64,000 bases of DNA, from NCBI RefSeq assembly GCF_040675465.1, contig NZ_JBFAPA010000001.1, forward strand, positions 1,116,001 through 1,180,000, written 5' to 3'. Each line of letters opens with the position of its first letter. Position 1 is the first letter of the stretch. This DNA is from Kibdelosporangium sp040675465. Its GTDB lineage: Bacteria > Actinomycetota > Actinomycetes > Mycobacteriales > Pseudonocardiaceae. This document shows, in pieces, positions 1 through 8,265 of this stretch. The position numbers were made by a program, and so were the translations under genes. Below the pieces are notes generated by a model, which saw nothing but the letters and a program-made list of their open reading frames with translations, was not told the DNA's origin and ran no database searches.

Positions 1-638
1 CCGGCCAGCAACGTGGCGTGCACTCCGCTTAGCCCATGCTGGTGAAACAGCGGCAACGAATGAGTGAGCACGTCGTCCGGCGACCACCGCCAAGCCGCCA
101 TCGCGGACCCGATGGACGTCAGTAGCTGCCGGTGCGTGAGCGGAACTCCCTTGGGCCGCCCAGTGGTCCCTGACGTGTAGGCGAGAACCGCGACGTCATC
201 GGCCTCGCCCACCAGGTCATCAAAGTCCGGCCCCACCGGCTCGCTCATGTCGCGGACCACCAGAGCCGCCTCGGAGTCACGCACCAGATGGTCCAGCTCT
301 GCCTCGGTGTAGGCCGGATTCGCCAGGACGACGACCGACCCCACCCGCAAAACCCCCAGGTAGCACCGCACGAAATCCAGGGACGACTCACCGCACAGCA
401 CTACCCGCTCCCCACGCCCAACTCGCTGCGCGAACCACCCCGCCGCCGCTCTAACCCCACCCTCCAGCTCCGCGAACCCAGCCCCGGCTCCGTCGACCGA
501 GATCCCGCCCGGCCCGTCGGCCCGGTTCCGCAACAACCCCGAAACCGTCGCGTTCCCCAAGCCCCGCACGAACCCCGCGACATCCGCCACCCCGGGCAGG
601 TGCCGCCGCCACGCCGCCTCACTCCACTCGACACTCAT
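1..638 (-). CDS. Acyl-CoA ligase (AMP-binding), N-terminal part only
   Basis: This is the first 212 residues of a class I adenylate-forming enzyme; the rest lies beyond the left edge. The family activates a carboxylic acid with ATP and passes it to CoA. The ATP-loop motif YTSGTTGRPKG is clear at residues 154-164 and is followed by an LPLFHQHG segment, as expected for the A4 region. The ATG at 638 starts 12 bases after the crotonase stop, so the two genes very likely share one leftward transcript that diverges from the molybdenum hydroxylase operon. The substrate cannot be read from this half; the context suggests an aromatic or heterocyclic acid. The family call is firm, the substrate is inference. 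Confidence 0.85.
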   Translation of the reverse strand, partial: MSVEWSEAAWRRHLPGVADVAGFVRGLGNATVSGLLRNRADGPGGISVDGAGAGFAELEGGVRAAAGWFAQRVGRGERVVLCGESSLDFVRCYLGVLRVGSVVVLANPAYTEAELDHLVRDSEAALVVRDMSEPVGPDFDDLVGEADDVAVLAYTSGTTGRPKGVPLTHRQLLTSIGSAMAAWRWSPDDVLTHSLPLFHQHGLSGVHATLLA

Positions 639-650
639 CCGGCCCCCTAG

Positions 651-1316
651 TCAGACTGCGCCGCTCCACGTCGACCGGTTGCCCATTCTCTCGTCGGCGA
701 GGCGTTGCAGCAGGCCGTCCGCGGCCGAGATCGACTTGATCCGGGCGACCGCGTCCCGGTCCAAAGTGCCGATGTGGGTGACGAGCTGTTCCGCCGCGGC
801 CCAGGGATCGTCGACCAACCCGGTGAATCCAAGGCGGTAGGCCTCCTCCGCGTCCAACCACCGCGACGAGATCAACAGGTCGAGCGCCGCGGACCGGCCG
901 ATCAGCGAGGGCAGGATCCAAGCCCCGACCGCGAGCCCGTGACCAGGCCCGACCCATCGGAACCGGGCCCCAGGACCCGAAATCCGGAGGTCAGCAGCGG
1001 CCGCCAGCTGTGCGCCGCCGCCCACGGCCGCCCCGGTGATCACAGCGATGACCGGGCCTGGACGGGTGATCATCCGCTCGTAGCATTGGTACAGCAGGTC
1101 GGACAGGCGAGTGCGTTCGTCGTCCGGAACGGTGAGGTCGGCGCCCGCGCAGAACACCGCCGGGTCGGCGCTGCCCAGGATCAGCGGCAGTGTCGGGGTC
1201 GAGTCGAGGGCCGAGAGCAGGGCTTTGACGGTGTGCTCGGTGAGGGCGTTGCGCCGGCTGGGGCGGTTCAGCTTGAGTCGGAGGCAGTCGTCTGATCGCT
1301 CGAGGACGAGACCCAT
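651..1316 (-). CDS. Crotonase-family (enoyl-CoA hydratase-like) protein
   Basis: A 221-residue crotonase fold protein, somewhat shorter than typical hydratases (about 255-260). Visible family features are the first oxyanion segment FCAGADL and the second, AAVGGGAQLAAAADLR. In classical hydratases two glutamates act as acid/base. Here the GGGxE position is Gln (GGGAQ) and the second Glu position falls in RWVGPG, where no Glu is seen. It is therefore probably not a straightforward hydratase; isomerase, hydrolase, decarboxylase or ring-modifying roles are possible. The ATG at 1316 faces the GTG of the FAD subunit across only 39 bases, which hold a palindromic operator. A longer reading frame continuing upstream is antisense to the FAD subunit and was not used. 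Confidence 0.85.
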   Translation of the reverse strand: MGLVLERSDDCLRLKLNRPSRRNALTEHTVKALLSALDSTPTLPLILGSADPAVFCAGADLTVPDDERTRLSDLLYQCYERMITRPGPVIAVITGAAVGGGAQLAAAADLRISGPGARFRWVGPGHGLAVGAWILPSLIGRSAALDLLISSRWLDAEEAYRLGFTGLVDDPWAAAEQLVTHIGTLDRDAVARIKSISAADGLLQRLADERMGNRSTWSGAV

Positions 1317-1325
1317 GGTGAAATA

Positions 1326-1335
1326 TGGTATACCA
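1326..1335. promoter_or_regulatory. Palindromic operator TGGTATACCA, probable GntR site
   Basis: A perfect 10-bp palindrome lies in the 39-bp gap between the divergent crotonase and FAD-subunit genes, 20 bases before the GTG at 1356. The same core recurs at 9772-9783 before the alpha/beta hydrolase. FCD-type GntR regulators commonly bind short palindromes of this kind, and one is encoded at the end of this operon. The role is inferred. Confidence 0.6.
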
Positions 1336-1355
1336 AGTTGGAGGGAAGGAGCCCC

Positions 1356-2189
1356 GTGAAGCCAGCGGCGTTCACCTACCACCGTGCCTACGACGTGAAC
1401 GACACGACGGCGTTGCTGGGCGAGCTGGGTCCGGACGCCAAGATCCTGGCCGGCGGGCAGAGCCTCGTGGCCATGATGAACTTCCGGCTGGCCCGCCCGA
1501 GCGCACTTGTTGACATCACGCGCGTCCCGGGCCTCGACTACCTCCGCCGCGACGACCAGGGCCTGCACATCGGCGCCCTCACCACTCATCGCACGGTCGA
1601 ACAGGCCAGGCTCGACGGGTTCGAGGTGCTGCCGAAGGCGGCCCGCTGGATCGGCCACTACCCCATCCGCTGCCGCGGCACGTTCGGCGGCAGCATCGCG
1701 CACGGCGACGCGACCTCCGAGTGGTGCATCCTGGCGGTCCTCCTCGACGCCGTGATCACCTTGCAAGGACCGGCTGGACAACGGCATATCCCGGCCAGGG
1801 ACTTCTTCCACGGCTTCTTCATGACCGCGGCCGAACCGGACGAGATGATCACCGAGATCCGGTTCCCCAAGCCCGCCCCGCACGCGGCGCTGACCGAGTT
1901 CTCCCAGCGCAAGGGTGACTTCGCGATCGTCGCCGCGGCCGCTCGCCTGGACCTGGCCGAGAACGAGATCCTGACGGCGCGGATCGTCCTCGGCGGGGTC
2001 GCCGAGAAACCGTACGCAGTGGACATTGACCTCGGTGGTCAGCCCGCGACCGGGGAGACCTTCAAAGCAGCTGGCGAAACCGCTGCGGCACAGGTGCAAC
2101 CGCCCTCCGACGGACACGGGAGCTCGGCCTACCGCAAGAAGCTCACCGCCACGCTGGTCGCTCGTGCGCTCGCCGAGGCCGCGGCATGA
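1356..2189 (+). CDS. Molybdenum hydroxylase, FAD-binding (medium) subunit
   Basis: A 277-residue FAD-binding subunit of the CoxM/xanthine dehydrogenase family. It passes electrons from the 2Fe-2S subunit to FAD and on to an acceptor. The first FAD loop AGGQSLVAMMNFR is near residues 32-44 and the second, GTFGGSIAHGD, near 109-119. There is no sign of the 4Fe-4S insertion found in 4-hydroxybenzoyl-CoA reductases. The GTG at 1356 is chosen because GGAGGGAAGGAG lies just upstream (1340-1351); the in-frame TTG at 1338 overlaps the ribosome site. The stop overlaps the ATG of the large subunit by 4 bases, so translation is probably coupled. It is the first gene of a five-gene operon ending with the GntR regulator. 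Confidence 0.9.
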   Translation: MKPAAFTYHRAYDVNDTTALLGELGPDAKILAGGQSLVAMMNFRLARPSALVDITRVPGLDYLRRDDQGLHIGALTTHRTVEQARLDGFEVLPKAARWIGHYPIRCRGTFGGSIAHGDATSEWCILAVLLDAVITLQGPAGQRHIPARDFFHGFFMTAAEPDEMITEIRFPKPAPHAALTEFSQRKGDFAIVAAAARLDLAENEILTARIVLGGVAEKPYAVDIDLGGQPATGETFKAAGETAAAQVQPPSDGHGSSAYRKKLTATLVARALAEAAA

Positions 2190-4510
2190 GCGACGCCACG
2201 CGCTGGGTCGGGGCCCGGGTCCCGCGCAAGGAAGACCGGCGGATGTTGTTGGGGCGCGGGCGTTTCGTCAGTGACATGGCCACCGCGCAGACCCTGCACG
2301 TCGCGTTTGTCCGCAGCCAGTACGCGTCGGCGACGATCCGCGGCATCGGCACCGAACGCGCCAAGAAGGTCGACGGCGTGCTGGAAGTGTTCACCAGCAA
2401 CGACTTGGGCGACCCGCACCTGCAGGCCGTCCTGGAACGCGACGAGTTCAAGCCCACCAGGATGCCGATGCTGGCGCACGACCGCGTCCGGTTCGTCGGC
2501 GAGCCAATTGCCGTTGTCATCGCGGAGGACGCCTACGCGGCTGAAGATGGTGCTGAGGCTGTGGACGTCGACTACGACGTCGAGCCGGTCGTCACGAATC
2601 TCGACGACGCCCTCGCACCGCAGGCCCCGGAAGTCCACAGTGGAACGGGCAACTGCCTGGTCGACCTGGTGATGTTCGACGATCCGCGGCTCGCGGACAT
2701 CTTCGCCAACGCCCACCTGACGCTCAACGAGGTGTTCAGGAGCGGCCGGGTGTCCGGCCTGCCCATGGAAGGCCGCGCGACGCTGGCCGAATGGGACGAC
2801 CGCGACGGTCAGGTCGTCGTGCACACCTCGACCCAGGTCCCGCACCAGGTCCGCTCCGGAATCGCGCAGGCGCTGGACATCCCGGAGCGGATGGTCCGCG
2901 TGATCGCGCCGGACGTGGGCGGCGGGTTCGGCCAGAAGTGCGTGGTCAGCCGCGAGGAAGTGGTGCTGGCCAAGGCCGCGATGCTGGTGCGCCGCCCGCT
3001 GGTCTGGGTCGAGGACCGGCAGGAGAACCTGATCGGGTCGGTGCACGGCCACGAGCAGCAGTACGACGTCACGGCCGCGTTCGACGAGCACGGCAAGATC
3101 CTGGGTCTGGCCGCGGACGTCAAATGCGACATCGGCGCCTACTCGGTCTTCCCGTTCACCTGCGCGGTGGAACCCCTGATGGCCGCGACCGAGCTGCCCG
3201 GCATCTACAAGGTCCCGGCGTACCGGGCGCGTGGCCGCGGGGTGTCGACCAACAAGACCCCGACCGCCCCCTACCGGGGCGTCTCGCGCCCGCAGATCGT
3301 GCTGGTGATGGAACGCCTGATGGAGAAGGCGGCCGCGCGGCTGGGCATCGACCCGATCGACATCCGCCGCCGCAACATGATCCTGCCCGGCGAGTTCCCG
3401 TACACCGGCGTCAACAAGATCACCTACGACGAGGGCAGCTACCTCGAGTCGCTGGACCTGACCGAGAAGAAGATCACCGAGGCCGGCTGGTACGCCGAAC
3501 GCGACCAGTTACGCGAACAAGGCCTCTACGCGGGCATCGGGTTCTCCTGTTTCTCCGAACGGACCGCCTACGGCACGCCGACGATGTCGCAACGCCGGAT
3601 GCGGATGACTCCCGGTTACGACACCGCACACGTTCGGATGGACCCGTCCGGCGAGGTCATCGTGACCACCGGGACCTGCGGGCACGGCCAGGGCCACGAG
3701 ACCACGTTCGCGCAGATCGTCGCCGACCAGCTGGGCGTGCATCCCGACCAGGTGCGGCTGCGGCAGGGCGACACGGACCTGACCTCGTACGGCTGGGGCA
3801 CGTTCGGCAGCCGGTCGATCGTGATCGGCGGTGGCGCGGCGCGCAAAGCGGCCGGCACCGTAGCGGCCCAGTTGCGCAAGATCGCCGCGCACGTCCTCGA
3901 GGTCAGCGAGGACGACGTGGTGCTCGCCGACTCGAAGGCCGGGGTCCGGGGCGTGCCGGACGTCCAGGTGCCGATCGCCGAGCTGGCCCGGATCGTGCAC
4001 TTCCAGGCTCACCAGCTGCCCGAGGACACGCGGTACGGCCTGGAGGCGCGGGAAACCGCGGACCCGCCGGGCACGTTCTCCAACGCCTGCCACGCCGTCT
4101 TCGTCACGATCGACCCGGACACCGGTGAGATCACGGCCCGCAGGTTCATGGTGGTCGAGGACTGCGGCGTGATCATCAACCCGCTGGTGGTGGACGGGCA
4201 GGTGCGCGGCGGGGTCGCCCAGGGCATCGCGTGCGCGCTGTACGAGAAGATCACCTTCGACCCCGAAGGACAGCCGACCACCACGACGCTGATGGACTAC
4301 CTCGTGCCGACCGCCACCGAGATCTGCCCGATCGAGATCCACCACCTCGAGACGCCGTCGCAGTTCAGCGAGAACGGCTCCAAGGGCATGGGCGAGGGCG
4401 GCACCATCGGCGCGCCGGCCGCGGTGCTCAACGCGGTGAACGACGCACTGGCGCACAAGGGCATCCAGATCGACCACATCCCTGTCCGGCCGGAGGACGT
4501 GCTGACATGA
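2186..4510 (+). CDS. Molybdenum hydroxylase, large (Mo-cofactor) subunit 1
   Basis: A 774-residue molybdopterin-binding subunit of the xanthine dehydrogenase/aldehyde oxidase family, which hydroxylates its substrate with oxygen from water. Visible are the N-terminal RVPRKEDRRMLLGRG segment, the cofactor motif DVGGGFGQK near residue 245, APYRGVSRP near 361 (the active-site loop; not the AYRCSFR loop of true CO dehydrogenases) and GMGEGG near 734, carrying the catalytic Glu. It is complete and looks active. It overlaps both neighbours by 4 bases (ATGA). A second, different large subunit follows the 2Fe-2S subunit, so one pair of electron-transfer subunits may serve two catalytic subunits. The substrate is unknown; the nearby CoA ligase and crotonase suggest ring hydroxylation in aromatic or N-heterocycle breakdown. 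Confidence 0.92.
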   Translation: MSDATRWVGARVPRKEDRRMLLGRGRFVSDMATAQTLHVAFVRSQYASATIRGIGTERAKKVDGVLEVFTSNDLGDPHLQAVLERDEFKPTRMPMLAHDRVRFVGEPIAVVIAEDAYAAEDGAEAVDVDYDVEPVVTNLDDALAPQAPEVHSGTGNCLVDLVMFDDPRLADIFANAHLTLNEVFRSGRVSGLPMEGRATLAEWDDRDGQVVVHTSTQVPHQVRSGIAQALDIPERMVRVIAPDVGGGFGQKCVVSREEVVLAKAAMLVRRPLVWVEDRQENLIGSVHGHEQQYDVTAAFDEHGKILGLAADVKCDIGAYSVFPFTCAVEPLMAATELPGIYKVPAYRARGRGVSTNKTPTAPYRGVSRPQIVLVMERLMEKAAARLGIDPIDIRRRNMILPGEFPYTGVNKITYDEGSYLESLDLTEKKITEAGWYAERDQLREQGLYAGIGFSCFSERTAYGTPTMSQRRMRMTPGYDTAHVRMDPSGEVIVTTGTCGHGQGHETTFAQIVADQLGVHPDQVRLRQGDTDLTSYGWGTFGSRSIVIGGGAARKAAGTVAAQLRKIAAHVLEVSEDDVVLADSKAGVRGVPDVQVPIAELARIVHFQAHQLPEDTRYGLEARETADPPGTFSNACHAVFVTIDPDTGEITARRFMVVEDCGVIINPLVVDGQVRGGVAQGIACALYEKITFDPEGQPTTTTLMDYLVPTATEICPIEIHHLETPSQFSENGSKGMGEGGTIGAPAAVLNAVNDALAHKGIQIDHIPVRPEDVLT

Positions 4511-4986
4511 AGGACATCCACCTGATCGCGCTGTCGGTCAACGGCAAGGAGCACGAGATCGTCGTGGAGTCGCGGCGAACTCTCGCCGATGTCCTGCGGC
4601 ACGACCTCGGCTACACAGGCACGCACATCGGTTGCGAGCACGGAATCTGCGGTGCCTGCACGGTTCTGCTCGATGGCCAGCCGGTTCGAGCTTGTCTGAT
4701 CTTCGGTGTGCAGGCCGATGGCTGTGAAGTCCGGACTGTCGAAGGGCTTGCCGACGGCGACCGGCTTTCCGACCTGCAGCAGGCGTTCAGCCGGTGCCAC
4801 GGGTTGCAGTGCGGGTTCTGCACCCCCGGGTTCCTGATGTTGAGCGAGGCGTACCTGTCCGAACGGGACGGCGTGCCCGAAGAGTCCGAAGTGCGCGAGG
4901 TGATGGCCTCGAACCTGTGCCGGTGCACCGGGTACCAGGGGATCGTCGAGGCGGTCCGGCAGGTGGCCGAGGAACGCGCCGGATGA
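4507..4986 (+). CDS. Molybdenum hydroxylase, 2Fe-2S (small) subunit
   Basis: A 159-residue iron-sulfur subunit of the CoxS family that moves electrons from the Mo site to FAD. The plant-type cluster ligands are C43, C48, C51 (GCEHGICGACT) and C63. The second cluster is bound by C102 and C105 (QCGFC) plus C138 and C140 (NLCRCTGYQ), the standard layout for the family. The length is normal. It starts in the ATGA overlap with large subunit 1 and ends in an ATGA overlap with large subunit 2, so it sits between two catalytic subunits in one transcript. Confidence 0.95.
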   Translation: MKDIHLIALSVNGKEHEIVVESRRTLADVLRHDLGYTGTHIGCEHGICGACTVLLDGQPVRACLIFGVQADGCEVRTVEGLADGDRLSDLQQAFSRCHGLQCGFCTPGFLMLSEAYLSERDGVPEESEVREVMASNLCRCTGYQGIVEAVRQVAEERAG

Positions 4987-7244
4987 TCGGCGAGCGCGCG
5001 CCACGCAAGGAGGACCCACGGCTGCTGCGCGGTCTTGGCCGGTTCGGCGACGACCAGGACAGAATCGGTCAGCTGTGGGCCCGCATCGTGCGTTCGCCGC
5101 TCGCCCACGGCGCCATCCGGTCGGTCGACACGACGAGAGCGTCCGAAGTAGACGGTGTCGTCCGGATTGTCACCGCCGCGGACCTGCCGCCCGGACTCCG
5201 GATCCCGGTGCGCCTGCTGGTCCAGAACATCAAGCTGGACGAGTACCTGCAGCCCGTGCTCGCCGCCGACACGGTCCGCTACGTCGGCGAGCCCGTCGCG
5301 GTTGTCCTGGCAGAGGATCCGTACACCGCCGAAGACGCCGCCGAGCTGGTGTCCATCGAGATCGACGAGCTCACGGCCGCTGTGGACAGTGCCGACGGAG
5401 AGGTCGCCGCCGCCTTCGAACTCGGCTACGGCGACGTCGACACCGCGTTCGCGGCCGCCGAACATGTTGTGGAGCTTGAGTTCGACGTGGGACGGCACAG
5501 TGCGGTCCCCATGGAACCTAGGGCACTATTGGCCGATGTGGACACCGCGACCGGCGCGCTGCAGATCTACGGCATGACAAAGGTGCCGGTGTTCAACCGT
5601 GACGTGCTGGCCGCGATGCTCGGAATGGACGAGACCCAGATCCGCGTGCACGCGATGGACGCCGGTGGCGGGTTCGGTGTGCGCGGCGAGTTCTACCCCG
5701 AGGACTTCCTCGTTCCGTGGCTGGCGCGAACGGAGAAACGGCCGGTCAAGTGGGTCGAGGACCGCGGTGAGCACCTCGTCGCGGTGAACCACTCCCGCCA
5801 GCAGAAGCACAGGATCGCGGCTGCGTTCGACGCCGACGGCATGCTGCTGGCGCTCAAAGACGACGTGCTGCACGACAACGGCGCCTACGCGCGCACGCAC
5901 GGGATCATCGTTCCGGAACTGACGATCGCGATGCTGCCCGGCCCGTACCGCGTGCCCGCCTACCAAGGCCGGGTCGAAGTTGTTCTCACGAACAAAACTC
6001 CTTGTGGCACCTACCGCGCCCCTGGCCGGTTCGAGGGAACCGTGGTACGGGAGCAGCTGCTGGACGTGGCCGCCGACCGGATCGGCGTCGACCGCGTCGA
6101 GCTGCGCCGCCGCAACCTCGTCACGCGGTTCCCGCACACCCGTGAGATGAGCACGCTCGGCACCGATGTGGTGCTCGACTCCGGGGACTACGTGGAGTTG
6201 CTGGACAAGGCGATGGCCGAGGCCGAGCGGCTCGGGTACTTCTCCCTCGTCGAGTCCTTGCGCGCCTCCGGTCGTTGTGTGGGCGTGGGCGTGGCGATGT
6301 TCCTGGAGAAGAGCGGTCTCGGGCCGCAGGAGACCGCCGACGTGTCGGTCAGCGCGTCCGGCGGGGTGCAGATCTACTCAGGTGGAACCTCGCTGGGGCA
6401 AGGAATCGAGACCGTTCTCGCCCAGATTGCCGCTTCTGTACTGGATGTCGACCCGGCCGTGATCACGGTTGTGAACGGCGACACCACCCTGCAGCCGTTC
6501 GGCGCGGGCTCCTGGGCGTCACGATCCACAGTCGTCGGTGGCAGCGCTGTGCACCGGGCAACGCTCGCGGTGCGGGAACGCGCGATCCAGATGGCGTCCC
6601 GGATGCTGGAGGTGTCCGAGGACGACCTCGAGCTGCGCGGCGGCACGATCGGCGTCGTCGGCGCCCCCGGGACCAGCGTTTCGCTTGGACAGATCGCGCG
6701 GGCCTGCCGCCCCGGAAGTCCATGGCTCGGACCCGGCGAACCCGCTGGACTCGCAGCTCAGCGCCGGTTCGAGGTCGAGCACATGACCTACCCGTACGGC
6801 GTGCATGTCACGGTGGCCGAGATTGATCACGGGACTGGTCTAGTCCAGGTAATGCGTTATCTCGTAGCCTACGAGATCGGTCGGGCGATCAACCCGACCC
6901 TGGTGGAAGGTCAGCTGGTCGGTGGTGTCGCCCAAGGCGTCGGTGGTGCTCTGCTGGAGGAGTTCCGGTACGACGAGGCCGGACAACCACAGGCGGTGAC
7001 GTTCATGGACTACCTTCTCCCGACCGCGGCGGAGCTGCCGAAGGTCGACATCCTCCTGGCGGAGGACGCGCCGGCCCCCGGCAACCCGTTGGGGGTCAAA
7101 GGGGCGGGGGAAGGCGGGCTCACCGCAGCAGGTGCCGCGATCGCGGGGGCGGTCCGGGACGCACTGGGCATAGCCGGATCAGTGGGCCGGCTGCCACTGA
7201 CCGCCGAGCGAGTTCGCGGTCTGACAGAAGAGGGGACCAGATGA
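4983..7244 (+). CDS. Molybdenum hydroxylase, large (Mo-cofactor) subunit 2
   Basis: A second complete molybdopterin-binding subunit, 753 residues, paralogous to the one at 2186-4510. It starts MIGERAPRKEDPRLLRGLG at the ATG overlapping the previous stop; reading frame upstream of this ATG is antisense-like shadow inside the 2Fe-2S gene. Motifs: DAGGGFGVRGEF near residue 226, GTYRAPGRFEG near 342 and GAGEGG with the catalytic Glu near 707. The active-site loop YRAPGR differs from YRGVSR in subunit 1, so the two probably act on different molecules, for instance successive steps of one pathway. Its stop overlaps the GntR start by 4 bases. No dedicated cofactor-insertion genes (XdhC/CoxD-like) are present in the window. 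Confidence 0.92.
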   Translation: MIGERAPRKEDPRLLRGLGRFGDDQDRIGQLWARIVRSPLAHGAIRSVDTTRASEVDGVVRIVTAADLPPGLRIPVRLLVQNIKLDEYLQPVLAADTVRYVGEPVAVVLAEDPYTAEDAAELVSIEIDELTAAVDSADGEVAAAFELGYGDVDTAFAAAEHVVELEFDVGRHSAVPMEPRALLADVDTATGALQIYGMTKVPVFNRDVLAAMLGMDETQIRVHAMDAGGGFGVRGEFYPEDFLVPWLARTEKRPVKWVEDRGEHLVAVNHSRQQKHRIAAAFDADGMLLALKDDVLHDNGAYARTHGIIVPELTIAMLPGPYRVPAYQGRVEVVLTNKTPCGTYRAPGRFEGTVVREQLLDVAADRIGVDRVELRRRNLVTRFPHTREMSTLGTDVVLDSGDYVELLDKAMAEAERLGYFSLVESLRASGRCVGVGVAMFLEKSGLGPQETADVSVSASGGVQIYSGGTSLGQGIETVLAQIAASVLDVDPAVITVVNGDTTLQPFGAGSWASRSTVVGGSAVHRATLAVRERAIQMASRMLEVSEDDLELRGGTIGVVGAPGTSVSLGQIARACRPGSPWLGPGEPAGLAAQRRFEVEHMTYPYGVHVTVAEIDHGTGLVQVMRYLVAYEIGRAINPTLVEGQLVGGVAQGVGGALLEEFRYDEAGQPQAVTFMDYLLPTAAELPKVDILLAEDAPAPGNPLGVKGAGEGGLTAAGAAIAGAVRDALGIAGSVGRLPLTAERVRGLTEEGTR

Positions 7245-7861
7245 CAGAGCCGACGCTCAACTACGTCAGCAAGACCGACATGGTGGTCGCGCTGATCCGG
7301 GAGCTGATCATCACCGGCGAGCTGCCGGCCGGCAAGCAGCTGCGGCAACGCGACCTCGCCGCCCGCTTCCACGTCAGCCAGACCCCCGTCCGCGAGGCCA
7401 TGCGCCGGCTCGAGTCCGAGGGCCTCGTCGTCGGCGACGCCCACCGGGGGTTCACGGTCGTGGAAGCCGACTCCGGCTCGACCGAGGAGAACTACCGGAT
7501 CCGCGCGGCCCTCGAAGCCCTCGGCGCCGAACTGGCGGCCCCCCGCATCGACGACGCGGGCATCGACAAGCTCACGGACCTCAACGAGCAGATGCGCAAA
7601 CTCGCCGAAGAGGACAACTGCTACCCCGAACTCAACCGCGAGTTCCACTTCACCCTCTACGAGTACGCGCACAGCCCCCTGCTCGTGTCGATCATGAGGT
7701 TGCTCTGGCAGGCCCTGCGCGGCGGCCCCCGCGTCACCCGCACCCACGCGGAATCCGTGGCGGAGCACGCGGTGATCATCGAGGCCCTGCGCCAGAAAGA
7801 CGCCGACGCGGCCGCCAAAGCCACCTACAACCACATCATGGGCACCACCCACCTCGACTGA
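7241..7861 (+). CDS. GntR-family regulator with FCD domain
   Basis: A 206-residue transcription regulator. Residues 10-75 form the winged helix-turn-helix (LIITGELPAGKQLRQRDLAARF, then VSQTPVREAMRRLESEGLV, the typical GntR signature). Residues about 85-200 are an all-helical FCD ligand domain with NREFHFTLYEYA and a late EHAVIIEALR, where metal-binding histidines usually sit. It is the last gene of the molybdenum hydroxylase operon and overlaps it by ATGA, so it probably controls its own transcription. The likely target is the TGGTATACCA palindrome found at 1326-1335 and 9772-9783. FCD regulators usually respond to small carboxylic acids, here perhaps the pathway substrate. Confidence 0.92.
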   Translation: MTEPTLNYVSKTDMVVALIRELIITGELPAGKQLRQRDLAARFHVSQTPVREAMRRLESEGLVVGDAHRGFTVVEADSGSTEENYRIRAALEALGAELAAPRIDDAGIDKLTDLNEQMRKLAEEDNCYPELNREFHFTLYEYAHSPLLVSIMRLLWQALRGGPRVTRTHAESVAEHAVIIEALRQKDADAAAKATYNHIMGTTHLD

Positions 7862-7918
7862 CTCCACCCCGAGTCCCGCCGCCACCACCCGGCCCGCCCT
7901 CCCCTGGCTGGCCGGTTT

Positions 7919-7942
7919 CGCTCATCCCACCCACTCGCCTTG
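7919..7942 (-). repeat. Solitary copy of the 11-kb intergenic repeat
   Basis: On the plus strand this stretch reads CGCTCATCC, CACCC, ACTCGCCTTG. The reverse complement of 11385-11411 in the large repeat array reads almost the same, with one base shifted in the C run. It is therefore a lone piece of the repeat in opposite orientation, about 3 kb from the array. Confidence 0.5.
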
Positions 7943-8080
7943 ACCAACTCACGCCGCGACCAGGGTCCCGGCAAAGTCGTTTTGCAGGGCGGGCACCGTC
8001 CTTGTTGATCATGCGAGGCTCGAATTCACATGATCGTGGGAGAGCCGTGCCCGTCGGCGACTGCCCCGACTATCCCGCTG

Positions 8081-8230
8081 GTCGAGTTCCCGCACGCCGC
8101 CCACGCGTTTCTCATCGAGCGCCCTACCCACTGCCACATCACCGGAACCCGCAGCGCCTACACCACCCTCGGCGTGACCAGCGTGCCCGGCCAGTACGCC
8201 CAGATCCACGCCTACGTCCGTGACCACTGG
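8081..8230 (+). pseudogene. ISAs1-type transposase remnant
   Basis: About 50 codons read VEFPHAAHAFLIER, then YTTLGVTSVPGQYAQ and IHAYVRDHW. This follows the C-terminal part of ISAs1-family DDE transposases, where FPHAxQVFxIxR is followed by xxYGITSLP and a VRxHWxIEN helix. It has no start codon of its own, the family's HW-IENxxHWxRDV continuation is lost, and no terminal repeats were found. It is best read as a decayed fragment; the call rests on remembered family patterns. Confidence 0.5.
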
Positions 8231-8265
8231 ACCAGGCTTGATCGTGAGTTGTCCACAGGGTGGGG

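Larger units (their letters stand above)
7862..8265. other. Gap between GntR gene and MFS gene
   Basis: About 400 bases without an intact gene. It holds the solitary repeat at 7919-7942, the transposase remnant at 8081-8230 and an exact TTGTCCACA 9-mer at 8249-8257, the preferred actinobacterial DnaA-box sequence. No clear terminator was seen after the GntR gene. Confidence 0.6.

Noticed and set aside
651..2117. Long leftward frame extending the crotonase through the FAD-subunit gene
   Set aside because: The extension is antisense to a well-supported gene; the real crotonase starts at 1316.
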